A stretch of 64,000 nt of DNA from Symsagittifera roscoffensis (lineage: Eukaryota; Xenacoelomorpha; Acoela; Convolutidae): the NCBI RefSeq assembly GCF_963678635.1, contig NC_087064.1, positions 58,476,338 to 58,540,337 on the forward strand, in the 5' to 3' direction. Shown here piece after piece: positions 34,310 to 46,849 of this stretch; within the stretch, counting starts at the first letter, position 1; each line of letters starts with the position of its first letter. The position numbers and the translations under genes are program-made. A model generated the notes under the pieces. The model searched no databases, was not told the origin of the DNA, and worked only from the letters and a program-made list of their open reading frames with translations.

Positions 34310-37308
34310 GGACTATAATGTCAGTAAATGAAAGAAATGAAGTAATTCAGAGCCAATCCGCCCATAGAAACCATCACCAAAAATTCAAAAGCTAGAAAAT
34401 AAAAAATACATCTCACTGGGTTTGGTAAAAATAAGAAAAACTTAGGAATTAATCGAAAACCAACAGCGGCTAACAACAAGAGACGATCTAAAGAACAAAG
34501 AAGATGGACCAATCACATGACGAAAAGCCAATGTAGATACACCAGACCAAAGACTAAACGAGGTTGATACAAAGGTAAAAGAATAAATACCAATGCCAAA
34601 CACGACTGACCAGGATTCAAAAACATAGGTTTTCTCGAAGATTGGCAATGATGATGAGACATATAACGTACAGAACAAACATAAAGAGACTACCCAAAAC
34701 CAAAGAAAATGTCATTCACAGATAAACTTAGGGAAGGAATTACATTTTTAGTGGGATAAAGGACTGATTAAAAAGACGTGGTAACGACCAGAACATCAAA
34801 TGGGAAAAACTTTGGCACGTCAACAATTAGAACGCACTCAACAGTGCCAAATAAAGCTACCACTAAAAAGCAGTCCAAAACAGGCCGGAAATTTGACAAA
34901 AACATCCTGGTTATATCATTTGCAGACTGAGGAACTAGATCTATTGGAGAAATCATATTTCGTCTAGATGTTTGATGCAGCCAAACGAGCAGAGAACAGT
35001 TGAGGAAAAAAGAAAAAGCGCAATAAGATCGAAGATATAGGCATTTTTTATGTGGTGGCAAGATGAAAGGAGAAGTATATATAGCAGTTGGTAGACAAAG
35101 TATTGGAGATTGACAAGGAGAGAGAAAGAAAAAAAATCAGGAGAAATATACGCCACCAGAAATTGTATAGGCAACTATGAAAACTTGAGACAAAAATGAA
35201 GAGATTGAGCAGAGAACAAATCAAAAGCTCTTGCGCCATTCAATTAAAATTGGGTTCATTCTGTAAGAAATTGATCAAACCTAGAAAAAAAACTAAGAAA
35301 AAAGCCATTGAACTTGAGAGCAGAATTCATGGAACCGGAACGTAGCCAGCCGCACCTAATAAGACTAGACAACCTTGCTTCGACTCCAGATAGCTGAGAC
35401 TTACGCGGCACAACGGGTCACTCAACATGGAGAACTTACGCAGCAACGTGGGCTAATACTTGGGAAAGGATGAATAAAACGCTTCTGTCATATGTTACAA
35501 TAGTCTGGAACAATGAGAGACGCAATGGCTAAAGTAAGAAAGAGTCTTCAGAAAGCCCAAAAAACTTAAAAATGACTCCATCGGATGCATAGTTACATAG
35601 ATGGATGTCAAGAAATTGCACCTAGAACAAGAAACATAGGTGAGAGCAAAGATTGTAAGGCATTCTTGAGGGTATTGCAATGAAGTCCGTGGCAGGCAAA
35701 CAAAAGAACGAACGGCATACAGCCAGAAAAATCTTTGAACGCTAATTGTATCAATTTGGCTCTGATCTGAAAAGACGTCAAGCCAAGACAGGGTTTGAAA
35801 AACTGGAAAAAAGATAAAAATTGAATCGACCGATCAGTTCCTTGATGATATGAAAAATTTGCGGTGAAGCGCTGACAATGAAAGTTTTAAGAAATATTGA
35901 AAACTTCAACACGGCATCAAAATTCCCTGACAGAATGCAAATTGATGACCCAAAAACAATGTTGGCAACTTAATGCACCCTTTTAATAGTCAGTGCCCCC
36001 ACTTGGAAAGAAACAAGGCAGAGTACTAGAAATTAAATGCAACTGATTTGAAAAAAAACTCATTCTCAATTGATCGGATTTTTCCATAGGGGTACAGGCT
36101 TCGAAGTCGACGTGGTTTGAACCCCATAACACTGCTCTTATGCCAACTGCGGGTCGGCAGACTATCATGTGGTTGATTGCAGCTGATACAAGCGAGACAC
36201 TAAGAGCATAATCTACACCTCCGATGAAGTTGACCTGGACCAGATGAACGAGTTTGATTACTATGGTAGGTTGTTAGACAAAGTTAGGCCATGATGCTTC
36301 TTCTTCAGTCAAGAACGTCTACTTGAGATAAAATTCCCACTATTTTCGGAAGCAGTAGAAAATCAAAATCAACTTAAACATAAATTGTCACTGGCAGTTG
36401 TGAATGATACTGAAATTTGCAGTCAGAGAAGTTGAAAATGCAAAGCAGCATAGGGCTGGAAAAAAAAAGATTTGGCGACAAAATTAGTGAACGAAGATCT
36501 AGTGAATGAAACACCAAAAACGGGAGATTGGACTTTTTGACTCTTGGGCTGATTTCGATTTTTGAATAGGTTGCGGCAGACGCGATGAAAAAAAAGAGCC
36601 GGATTTTGAACCACCCGAAAGTTCGAACACAAGCTGAAACACGAGAATCAGTAACAAAACTGGAGAATGATCTTCCGGTTTAGAGCTAATTTGACCAACA
36701 AAAAGCGACAATTTACAGAAGAAGCAGCTGCAAACCGTCGAAAAGGGCGACAAAGGAGTCTGAGATCTGTAATTGAGATATGTAATACTTCAAACACCAT
36801 CAAGTTCAGTCAGAGCTTTTTTGACAACAGGAGGGGCGTGGAAGGTCATGATCATTATCAATACAAAGATGTTTGGGGTCCTCAACAAGTCATGGTGAAC
36901 GTAGATGGCATAATCATCTACACGAAGTCGAGGCTATTGTTGGATGATGACCTGGCTGGTGAGATCTTCATAGAGCAGGAAAAATTGAAGGTGCGACCAA
37001 AAGGAGATACATAAATGCTAGGAGAACGCGCCAAGCAACTAAAAACAGAGAAATGGACAATATGTTGAGAGTATACCGTTCTGCAGATGCGACAGACTGA
37101 TATAATCAGTTTCCGCGGGTGTTTAAGGCGTATATTAGCAGGCAGCTTTCTACGACAGGCATCTGCCTTTTCATGATGGTGACAAGAAGAAAAAAAAAAA
37201 ACCGTTGACGTTGTTCCAGAGTGAGTATGAAAAAAAAATGATTTAAGAAGACGTATCAATGCTCAGGAACAGATGCCTAAGCGGCTGAACTATGACCAGA
37301 AGATCAAA

Positions 37309-37408
37309 GGAGCAAAACTATGCTAGGTGAGCAAAATTAGGGGGACAAAACTAAAGGAGCAAAACAAATGGAGCAAAACTAAGGGAGCAAAACTAAGGTA
37401 GCAATACT
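37309..37408 (+). repeat. Minisatellite of GGAGCAAAACTAA-type units
   Basis: Six to seven diverged units of about 14 bp containing the core GCAAAACTA. Confidence 0.7.
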
Positions 37409-38149
37409 TGAGTAGGACAATTTGTCTGGCTAACCCAGATCGTAATATCACCAATGGATACGAAAAACGTTTTTAAGAAATAGACTAGACCCTTCGATCA
37501 TACCGAAGTCCTTCAGCAAGAAAAATTTCATGGCTTGAGCTTAGGAAGGTCGGCTCAAAAGTAAAATCTTCAGCTCTACGTCACATCGCCAGAACCTCTA
37601 GAGTAACTTGAAGGGGAGCCAGCGATAGGAATGACAGCAATGAAGTTTCGAGCTTGAGTGAAAATGAGAGAGTTCAAGTAAAGTCAGATGACAACTCATG
37701 GGCTTGAGAAGGTTTGAAAGAATTGGACCAACACAAAATTTTGGGAAACCAGGTTAATCTGTGATGGTGAACACAAGGAAAAGGTGAAAAAGATCACTAT
37801 TGCAGAAAGATCACAGCTCGAAAAAAAAGTGTTTTGACCAAAATGAGACAGTTTTGAAATAAACAGTTCAACTTGGGGATATTCGAGGGAATGCACAATG
37901 TTCGAGCGGATTCAAATAAAAAAGAAGTTATTTGAAACACACCAACCACAACCTCAAGGAAATACGACGGTTCAACAAAAAATCACAATCTCAATTAGAG
38001 GCCTCGTCATCAAAAAGTTTTGTAGAGTGAGTGGTGTTAAGAAGTATGACAAAAAGATGCCCTCAGGTGAAATAAATGGATGCTGAACCAACCATAGGCA
38101 GAACTTTCATAACAAAATTTGAAGTACACAATGAATATTCAGAAAAAAT

Positions 38150-38335
38150 ATCCAGTTACTGACTGTGATTCCATTCTATCAGACAGGACAAGGACGATCT
38201 GCATAAAAACAACCATTCCATACAAGAATAATAGAAAAAAAACCATGATTACCGATTTTAATTGCATTCTATCAGATATGACAAGTGCAATCTGCATAAC
38301 GGAATACTTTCAAAACAAGACAAGAAGCAGATTGC
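38150..38335 (+). repeat. Tandem duplication, period 93 bp
   Basis: Two units sharing ATTCTATCAGA, GACAAG and ATCTGCATAA in the same order (starts of ATTCTATCAG at 38173 and 38266). Confidence 0.55.
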
Positions 38336-39125
38336 AGACAAGAATACCAGATATAGACCTTTCTGTTCAAGCTAATACCGGAACTGGGGGATTCGCTGCT
38401 CTTCTGCCTACAGTGTCAAAAACTCCTGATTAGAGTCTTTATTTCCTGAACTTGTATTACCCAGAACAAGTACACTGGCGTTGACGCATCTGGGGCACTT
38501 ATGGATCAAAAGAAAAGTAGAGAGCTTTAATGCCATCTTGGCGAATCCGAGATAGCAGTGTATCTCCACTTGAATTTTTACTTCAGTATTGCCTGAGAAC
38601 TAGCATGGAAAAGACTTGAGCTTGATAATTAACATTAGAAAAAGGGGTCTTGAGATACCGCCAGAACACAACAGTAAGCCTCTTGTCGCGTGTAAACTAG
38701 ATAGCAAAACTAGCGTCTGAGGCCCTATTTTTTATTGTAATTCAGGATGAAGATTTACAAACGATTACCAGCAAAATTTATTTATTCGAAACCGTATCGT
38801 GTAAAAAGTTTTCAATAAACTAAGTTATGCTAGGTGCTCGATGATTGCTGAATTCGAAAAGTGCTAATAAACAAGATGTTGAAAGAATATTCATTGAAAC
38901 AGTAATTAATTAATTACAGTTGAACCACAAGAAAAATCTTTGAATGGAGATTGTAACTTTTTTTAGAAACAATGTAGCATCTCGATTCCATGGTAAAGAG
39001 AGTGCGTGCAATTGCTATACAAATGTAAAAACTTCTATCTGTTATTAGATCGAAATTGCAATCAATCAATCGAGGATAAGCGCATAAAAATTGCCCGAAA
39101 GCTTAAGCCAAAAGGAATTACAATC

Positions 39126-39641
39126 ATTTGGTTACCCATTGGATTTTTAGAAATTGTTCACTCTATGGCATTTCAACTCAAAAACAATTGTTAGAGATTT
39201 GACAAAAAAGTTGGTATGAAACAGTCACATCTTGCCCGACACACCACACTTTTTTAATCGTAATCAAACGTCCTAGATGAAACACAGAGAAGGATATTTG
39301 TGAATATGTTTAGAGTTTTTGTTTTAGTTACATGACAGACTGACATAAAGGTTTGCTGCGAATTTTCGATGCATAGAAGCTCTATTTGGTTACCCATTGG
39401 ATTTTTTGAAATTGTTCACTCTATGGCATTTCAACTCAAAAACAATTGTTAGAGATTTGACAAAAAAGTTGGTATGAAACAGTCACATCTTGCCCGACAC
39501 ACCACACTTTTTTAATCGTAATCAAACGTCCTAGATGAAACACAGAGAAGGATATTTGTGAATATGTTTAGAGTTTTTGTTTTAGTTACATGACAGACTG
39601 ACATAAAGGTTTGCTGCAAACTTTCGATGCATAGAAGCTCT
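39126..39641 (+). repeat. Near-identical tandem duplication, period 258 bp
   Basis: 39126-39383 and 39384-39641 differ at only a few positions. Each unit starts ATTTGGTTACCC and ends AGAAGCTCT. The high identity marks a recent duplication or an assembly artefact. Confidence 0.85.
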
Positions 39642-39830
39642 ATTTGACTAGCTTTTGTCCTTATATGATGTTGACAAAAAGAAAAAAAGCAAATCTAGCG
39701 AGAGTATGAAACAAAAAAACTAAACCTCAAATTTTTTGTGAAATAAGCTATCCAGAGAGAGCAGGAGCTAAATAAGTTATGCAGAGGGAACATCACTGAA
39801 GAACAGACGTGTAAGCCTGGGTCGAGATCC

Positions 39831-40068
39831 CGCTCAAAAACCGCTCAAGATTTGAGCGGTTTGAGCGGTTTTCCAGCAAGATTTGAGCGGTTTGAGCGGT
39901 TTGAGCGGTTTGGGCGGTTTGGGCGGTTTTTTTGGAAAAACCGCTCAAACTGCTCAAATCTTGCTTAAAAAACCGCTCAAAAACCGCTCATTTCTTGCGG
40001 TGATTTTTGAACGGTTTTTCAAGCAAGATTTGAGCGGTTTTTGAGCGGTTTTTGAGTGGTTTTTGAGC
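39831..40068. repeat. Dense GAGCGGTTT array in both orientations
   Basis: Roughly 17 copies of TTTGAGCGGTTT-like words, first as CCGCTCAAA, then GAGCGGTTT, then CCGCTCAAA, then GAGCGGTTT again. The array can fold into long alternative hairpins. AGCAAGATTTGAGCGG recurs as a longer unit. It lies exactly at the left edge of the GC-richer block. Confidence 0.8.
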
Positions 40069-43000
40069 ATAGCACAACTCGTGTGATGCTGGATGAAGTC
40101 CTGGGGTTGGAACTGTCCAACTTCGCCAGGTTGCTAAATTTGAGACCAGGAGTAGATGACAACCACGTTTTGGTGCAACAGGTAGCGAATGACCTCTGGT
40201 TCAGGCATAATGATTATGTTAGGGATGCACAAGAAAGGATGGTCAGAAGGAATCTGACATCATCAGAAGAGGACCACATGGCACCGGCCCTGAGGACAAA
40301 GCCGCACACTAACTCGTGGCTGTATTTGTCACCAAGAGTATAAACATTGGGGGAAGACGCTTTCAAACATGCTCCAGCGGTGATAAAAGAAATACACGAG
40401 TACCTGAAAAATTTGTTGAATTAACGGGAGCACGATGTCGTTGGACAGGTTCCAGGCGGACGTTTTGGCCACAACGGCACAATATGAAAGATCTGACGCA
40501 ATCGTGAGAGGAATGGTAGTGGGATGGACGCCATCGTTTTTGTCCACGTGCCACCCGAGGGCCTCAAGGAATTTGATCGCAAGCTTCGTTGGATGTTGAT
40601 GGATTTCAATAACAATTTCAAATGTAGAATGGGTGGAGAAGACCTTTTCTATGTCCAGTTTAACCCTAAGCTTTGGAATCTGCGACCATTGGTGAAGGAT
40701 TCAGGATAGGCGATGCGGGTCCCAGCTTGGTCGGAAGCATATGCACGCGTCAAGGAGAATCAGCAAGTGTTGCTTTCTGGGTCTAGGCCACTGCCGGACC
40801 AATGTCCCCGATATCCGCCGATAAGGAGGATTTTGCTGGGAGTCACGTCTCCCGCCATTGCCCCTCGCATCGGAGCGGCCCGTGACGCTTAAGAAAAAAT
40901 GCGGAAGTGGAGATTCATCAGCTGGAATGTTGCAGCCATGTACACGTTTGATTTTACGTTTCTTGATGCATGGAGCCGGAAGAAGATTACGGCACCACCT
41001 TACAGGAAACCCGGGGTTTCCGCTGATGTATGGATTAACGTGTACACACCAACTGATGATTTGTCACGATTGAAGTGGCCAGGAGAAGTGAAATTAATAC
41101 TATTAGAAGTGGCAAGGGAGTGCAGAGGAGGCATCTACATGACAGTATGGCCAAAAGAAGTGAAATTAATACTGTTAGAAGTGGCAAGGGAGTGCAGAGG
41201 AGGCATCTACTTGACAGTAGATGAATTGGCGCCACATGGCGATGAGTCGGTGGAATTTCTGGTGAACGATGAACTGTTCTACCATGCAGTGGATTTGATT
41301 GTGCCGACTCGACCGGATTCGAGCATGGGTATGCGCCAGGGCCCCTCGGGACCTGGACCAGAACCATATGCCAAGAACGATGACGTGACGGATTAGGGTG
41401 ATGATCCCATGGAAGGGAAAGAGGACAAGACGAGTGGATTGGACTTAGGTGCGTTGGAAAGGGACTTGCTGGAGTATCAGTTTAGTGAAGACGACGACGA
41501 CGGGGAAGTCGATGAGCCCCTATTATTGATGATGCCATCTTCATTTATGTCCCCTACGAAGTAGACACCAGCCAGCCTGTCACCAGCGGACCCAGTAGGC
41601 CTGGCATTGAGTTCCCGGAGTAGGGAGGTACATAAACTGCTTCACGAGTCATCTAGGAGAAGACGAATCGAAGACACGATGAGGGTATCCTTCCTAGGCA
41701 CATTGCCACAGGAGGAATGGGAGAGATACCAAACTGAATTATAGCGCAAAACGGAAGAAGCCTGGAACCGAGTGGCCTTCATCGAGTGGACTTGGGACGT
41801 GATACGAAGATACGGGACGCAGTCCGTAATGAAGGTGGGGTTGAATCAACCCATTATTCGCGAGGTTCTAGAGAAACCGATGAGCTCTACGGAGTCTGAC
41901 GTTCTGACCGAGTCAGTCACGGAAGACAGTGCCGAAGATCATCAGAGTACGAAGAAACAACCAATAAGGCGGGCCAAGAAAAAGCTGAAGAGATTGAGAA
42001 GTAGAGCAGGGAGTAAAACAGTGAATAAAAAAGTGATAAAGTCAAAAGTGAACGCGGTAGTGACCTTAGCAAAAGCATCTCGCCCAGGTGAAAATGGACA
42101 AGGAGATTGCTCGGCATCGGGTGTGGGAGAAAAAAAAACCTGATACCCCCTATGTTCCTAGCAGTCTTGATCTCAACGGCCTCGAAATCTAAGAAGAACG
42201 CACGAACCTCGGCGGATACGAAGCTTGAAACGGAAGTCATCAGCCACTGTGGATCTGGTGGGCTTCATGACTATAAGCCCTCGCGAAGAAACCTGGCATG
42301 GATGAAGCTGGAGGGACAACTCGGCATGGTCGAGTACAGTCGGATCACAATACCCGACTCAGTCCACATGGGTGATCCCGCAGGAGGCTATGTGGAGATG
42401 CTCAAGGCGAGGAATTTAGCGAGAGGGCACTTGATGGCCTGGAATGAAAAGAATGTCATGCAAGAATATCCACAGGAATTGACAGAAAACTCTAATCTGA
42501 AACGAAAAGAGTATGGTACTGTGATGTCCTCGGAGGCGAACGAAAACGGGTTGGGGCAGTTGTTAAAAATCTTTTGGAGGGCGGCCCTCCAGAGATACTT
42601 CGAGGAAACCATGCATGCGCCTGCGACGAAGGCAGCATACATAGCCTACCCATAAGCGAGGACTGATGCAAATGCGATTGGCTTGGTGCCTGATGGGAAT
42701 CAAAAGATCTGAATATGAATCTAGTAATGATTCGAAATCGAAGGAGCAGGAGCTGGAACTGATGGAATTCCTGCGCGCGTTGACTAGTAGAGATGACTCT
42801 GCGTTAGCCTGGGCTTAGCGCCAAGATGCCCTTTGTTTTCTTAGATTCGTGGTGGATCGTATCCCCACTCCTGTATTAGAGGAATGTATAAAAACCATTC
42901 GGCAAGCGGGAGTTGATCGTGAACAAATTTTTCTAAGGGCTCTCTTGGAGTTATATCAGGACATGCCGCAGCTGATACCGACTAAGGAGTCTTATGATAT

Positions 43001-44853
43001 AGAGAGCTACCGCAGGCTAGAGGAGATGAGGAGCTACTCCAACAAGGAGCTGAAGGTGAGTCGTGAACCCATTGAAACAGTCAGGGATCCCAAGGATTAT
43101 GCAACCTTGGGTAAGCTGAAGTCATTTCAATACGTATCCGGCATACCAGGAATAGCGTACAACCCACTTTGTGGATGAGGAGGCCAGGTAAGCATCTTTT
43201 GACTATGAACAGGTCATAACCCTTAATTTCTGGGTCGAGAAAGTCAAAGAAACCGGCATGTTAATGGTGGAACAACCCAAAATGGGAATCATTTTGGAGG
43301 AACGAGTGGTTGAACTCGTTCCCGAGCTGAAGGGGCAAGTGAGTTTTGAATGTGGTTTTTGGGACGGTCCCTTGAAGACGAGCTTAGTAACCATATGGGA
43401 GCTCATGAAAACTTCATGGTGCCCACATCCGAACGCCGGTTTGATTTGGGATATGACGGCAGATGTCCCAATGGATTTAGATGATGACGCGAGTCTGCAT
43501 GATTTGGCCGTAATATACCATCTGTTGGTCATGAAAATAGCAAAGAAGAACGGCAAACCAGCCACGGAATCGTCAGAGGGAGGTTCTCTAAGTAATTGGT
43601 TGAAACGGGGCGCTTGTCTAGCTTCCAATTGTGGGATGGAATGACAAGTATGTGGTACGGGTCATTGCCTAAATGCGCTGAGTGAGCAACATAGCCAACT
43701 AGCTAAATTTTATGGAAGACTAAGCATGTCGGACAAGAGTGAAATGGAATTGATCGCGGACTGTCACGGAGTAACGGAAGTAAACTCGATTACTGCTTTG
43801 GGATTTTGCAGCTTGACCAGCTCGATCGAGTCGTTGAAACGCCTGGAGCGTGCCCATGTGCTGTTTACGTCCTTGAGTGTGGAAGTGTTCCTTGTAGCGT
43901 TGCAAACGGAGCAGAAAATTGGAGGTTGGCGAGAAGCTCAGGAAATTGAAATAAATCTGAAGGACAGTGAGGCTTAACATAGGCCTACTGGCTCGAAGTA
44001 TCTGGTGGGTTCGAGCTCCGCATCATATTGCAATGGGTAAATACCCTACGCATATGGCAGCGATGGATGCGAGGACGCGGCAGGTATTGGTTGGGGAGTA
44101 TCCCTGTCACTGCCTTGCGCTGACGTTATGGTATCCCAAGCGCGGGAATCTGGTGTTATGTTTATATGGGACGTGGAGGAGTTGTACTCCACGGGGTTGC
44201 CAGACCAAAACCAGCCAGTGTCGATCATGGTAGTTAGTGCCATGCTGGTGGTGAGATGGTTAGAAGCCAACGCGAGCACGAGCGAGCAGGAAAGGACGAT
44301 GCCGACGCCTGAGCAACTGAGTAGCATGAAATGAAACCACACTTTGGATCTTTTCAGAACCACCTGCAAGGTTCTGAGGATACCCAGAGCCATTGAGAGA
44401 ATATGGGCGAGGCAGAGGTTGATGCCTTGGTTCCGGGCAGTCATGATGTCATGGATGTATGAACGCGCGAAGCGTCATATGCCCAGAAACAGGGAAGCCT
44501 ATCAGCCCTTCCAGCTAGATACAGGACCGGGAGCCTATAAGAGAGTAGTCCTGACGCACAGGAATGCCGTCACCACTGCGGTGAAGCGAGTAGCTGGAAC
44601 ACCTTGTGTTGATGTTCAAGAAAAGAAAGAGGTCTTACAAGCTGACCTAGAATGGAATGTGAGTTTTTTGCAGGAAACCGGGAGCTTTTGCAGGAACCGG
44701 GAGCAGAAGGTGAACGTGTATTTACTGCCTTGTTGCAAACCGAGTTTGCTGGAGAAGGAAAGCTGGGGCACGGCCCGCAACTCCATTGACATGCTGAAGA
44801 AAGACCTGGAGGATAGTGAAGCAGGAGAGCAGGAGCAAGAGACAATGGAATGA
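40056..44853 (+). pseudogene. Decayed long protein-coding block, family unknown
   Basis: About 4.8 kb, visibly GC-richer than its surroundings, filled on the plus strand by ORF fragments: 40056-40343, 40524-40709, 40899-41396, 41772-42143, 42107-42655, 42849-43178, 43258-43644, 43726-43977 and 44344-44853. Between them the reading continues after single stops or frame changes. For example, the codons after 41396 stay protein-like through an acidic DDDDGEVDEPLL stretch. The products are hydrophilic and mixed-charge, with basic runs (KKKLKRLRSRAG, about 41965-42000) and acidic runs. There is no RT, protease, zinc knuckle or helicase motif that I recognise. Direction, composition and flanking repeats suggest a mobile-element or captured viral polyprotein, roughly 1,600 codons originally. 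Identity unknown. Confidence 0.5.
41076..41219 (+). repeat. In-frame 72-bp tandem duplication
   Basis: Two 72-bp units (41076-41147 and 41148-41219), nearly identical. Each encodes the same 24 residues, including EVARECRGGIY. The phase is preserved, so it arose while or as if the frame was coding. Confidence 0.85.
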
Positions 44854-44869
44854 CGGATGAGAAACTTAA

Positions 44870-45140
44870 TTGTCTTTGTGCGCTAAAACTTGTACCAATC
44901 AACTAAGCTTGATTATTGAAACTGTTAAACTTTTTGTTTTGTTGTAGTTTGGTTAAACCAGGCTTTGAGGATTGCTAAATTGTTGCAATTGTTGAACAAA
45001 AATGAAAATTTTAGTTGATGCTTTTTACACATATAAATATATACAGAGCATAGGTGAGTATATTTACCTATTTAAACCCGACTGAAGTTTCTAACCTGTG
45101 TAAGACACATATTCACTGTGTGGCGACCTGGTAGGGTTTG
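44870..45140 (+). other. LTR-end-like sequence with TATA and TGGCGACC
   Basis: After the last ORF fragment comes AT-rich sequence with TATAAATATATA (about 45034-45045), then TGTGTAAGACACATATTCA. Shortly afterwards is TGGCGACCTGGTAGGG (45122-45137), which looks like a primer binding site following an LTR. No second LTR copy was found in the window, so the interpretation is weak. Confidence 0.3.
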
Positions 45141-46849
45141 GGTACGCTCGCTCGAAGAGGGTGGGTACCTCATTACCTTTCCTAGCCACAGAGTTTTTAG
45201 TTTTAATATTGAGGAAAACGCATAAATGAATGATTATACTTGGCGAGTGACATTAATTTAATTTTAACGGGTGCGTCGCCGTGCCACGTCCCAATTTTTT
45301 AATCGGCAAGAGCGAGAAAAAATTTTATGGGGGAATGACGTGAGTAGTCAGACAAGAAGTTTTATCTAGGACACTCCTCATAGTGCAAAATTTGTGAAAA
45401 TGTTGAAAGGCAGTGAAATGTAGTACGATGCCATTTATGACACGCAGTGAGTTGAGGTGGAGTAGATAATTTTCATTTTCTAATGCGATTTGTAAAATTT
45501 ATTATAGAGAACTGGAACACTACTTGACGATAACCCTTAGTTATGCGATCAATGGGGACATTGAAGGGAACCGTCCGGGGAGTATGTGCCATTACCCCGG
45601 ATTGGCAGAGCGGAACTTTCCGTCGCAGCACGAAAACGACATTAGAGGCCTTGGTTGTCATGTATTGATGTGAAGGAGGCAAGAATTTTGTAGAGGAAAA
45701 TTTTTAGAAAAATTCGAATTGCGGCGTTACATTTCTGAGAAATGCAAAAACGGCCATGTTTAGCCGGAAAATAGAAGAAAAACACAACAACAATCGAATT
45801 TGCGAGAGACAGGCGGTCAAGAAAATTGACAGAAAAAAGCGAAGCCTCTTAGCGTGACGATCACGCACGATAAGTCACTTAACTGAAGTATTTAGCCAGA
45901 AAGGAGGCTTCAACGACGTTATTACTGGAAGAGCGCGGAAGCGGAGGCTCGGCCCCCAGAGGCTGAAATACGGCGAAATACTAGAGTAAACTAACTTTTG
46001 AGCTACTCTGATGTCCTAAGCATTTGAATTAACACCGGTATTATTTGTTAATTTAGAATATGAGTAGCTAGAAAGAGGAAAGGGTCAATCCATCTCCAAT
46101 GGATTTAATATAGAACTGTCACCAAAAACATAGTAAAATAGGACATTCAAGCCGTGTTTTTAATGATAGTCATGTAGTCTTGGGATCCGAGACCCGGCTC
46201 TGTGATTATCTTTGCATGTAAACGGAAGCTGATTAAAAGTCGTTTGACTGATGGCCTGAAAATAGTAACTTTTTACTTAGCCCTAAACAGACCAGAAAAT
46301 TAACTGGCAAGGTCGAGACGGTGAAAAACGAATAGAATTTAGGTAACTGACGCCGGCCAGTCCTCTATAGGTATTTTTTCTACGCTCCGTCACTGTGTAG
46401 TATTTGGGCGAATGTTACGAGAACAATGTTCAAAAACAATTGTCCTTGATTTCTAGAACAATTTTCGGTCAACTTTCCTGCAAATAAGATTCGAGTCTTC
46501 TGATTTTATTGACTTCTTATTATCGTTGCCGCAATAAACTTGAGCATGACATGGTCGATTTGAGTTTTCCAAAAACACTGTTTCCCCAAAATCAAGGTCA
46601 AACGTTAGAATATGACCGACTGGCACAAGTTTCCCAAATTTTCATCATAGCGCTGCAGAAGTTGAACGCAACTACAACAAAACACATAACCGAGTCAGCT
46701 TTAAGATCTGAGGAGACAGACAATTAAGCGCTCGACAGAGGAGAAAAATGAGAACAATCAATACTTTTCTCAGCAGAATAATCAGAGTGTTAGTGGAAAT
46801 AACTGTCCAACTATATAACTTTCTTGGCCAACTACAGGAGAGAGTTTAC
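45141..46849. other. Unassigned region left of the minus-strand LINE
   Basis: About 1.7 kb without a recognisable gene. Short ORFs on both strands show no known motif. It may include an internal region of the element hinted at by 44870-45140 and the 3' end of the LINE on its right. Confidence 0.3.

Larger units (their letters stand above)
34310..38450. other. Unassigned purine-biased stretch
   Basis: Four kilobases that are A/G-rich on the plus strand, with only short ORFs. Isolated fragments look codon-like, for instance near 35325-35400 and 36840-37010, but no domain could be named. It may be the worn remainder of a retroelement related to the 40-45 kb block. Two short tandem repeats inside are listed separately. 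Confidence 0.3.

Noticed and set aside
34321-35239. Several minus-strand ORFs of 60-97 codons rich in Phe, Leu and Ser
   Set aside because: They overlap one another, lie opposite purine-rich sequence and show no domain. Chance frames from base composition.
36840-36985. Possible RT active-site-like word (VNVDGIIIYTKS)
   Set aside because: Only a loose resemblance to YxDD contexts. No neighbouring RT motifs in any frame.
41035-41367. Minus-strand 110-codon ORF with repeated Leu-rich segment
   Set aside because: Antisense of the 72-bp tandem duplication in the plus-strand remnant. The repeat creates the apparent pattern.
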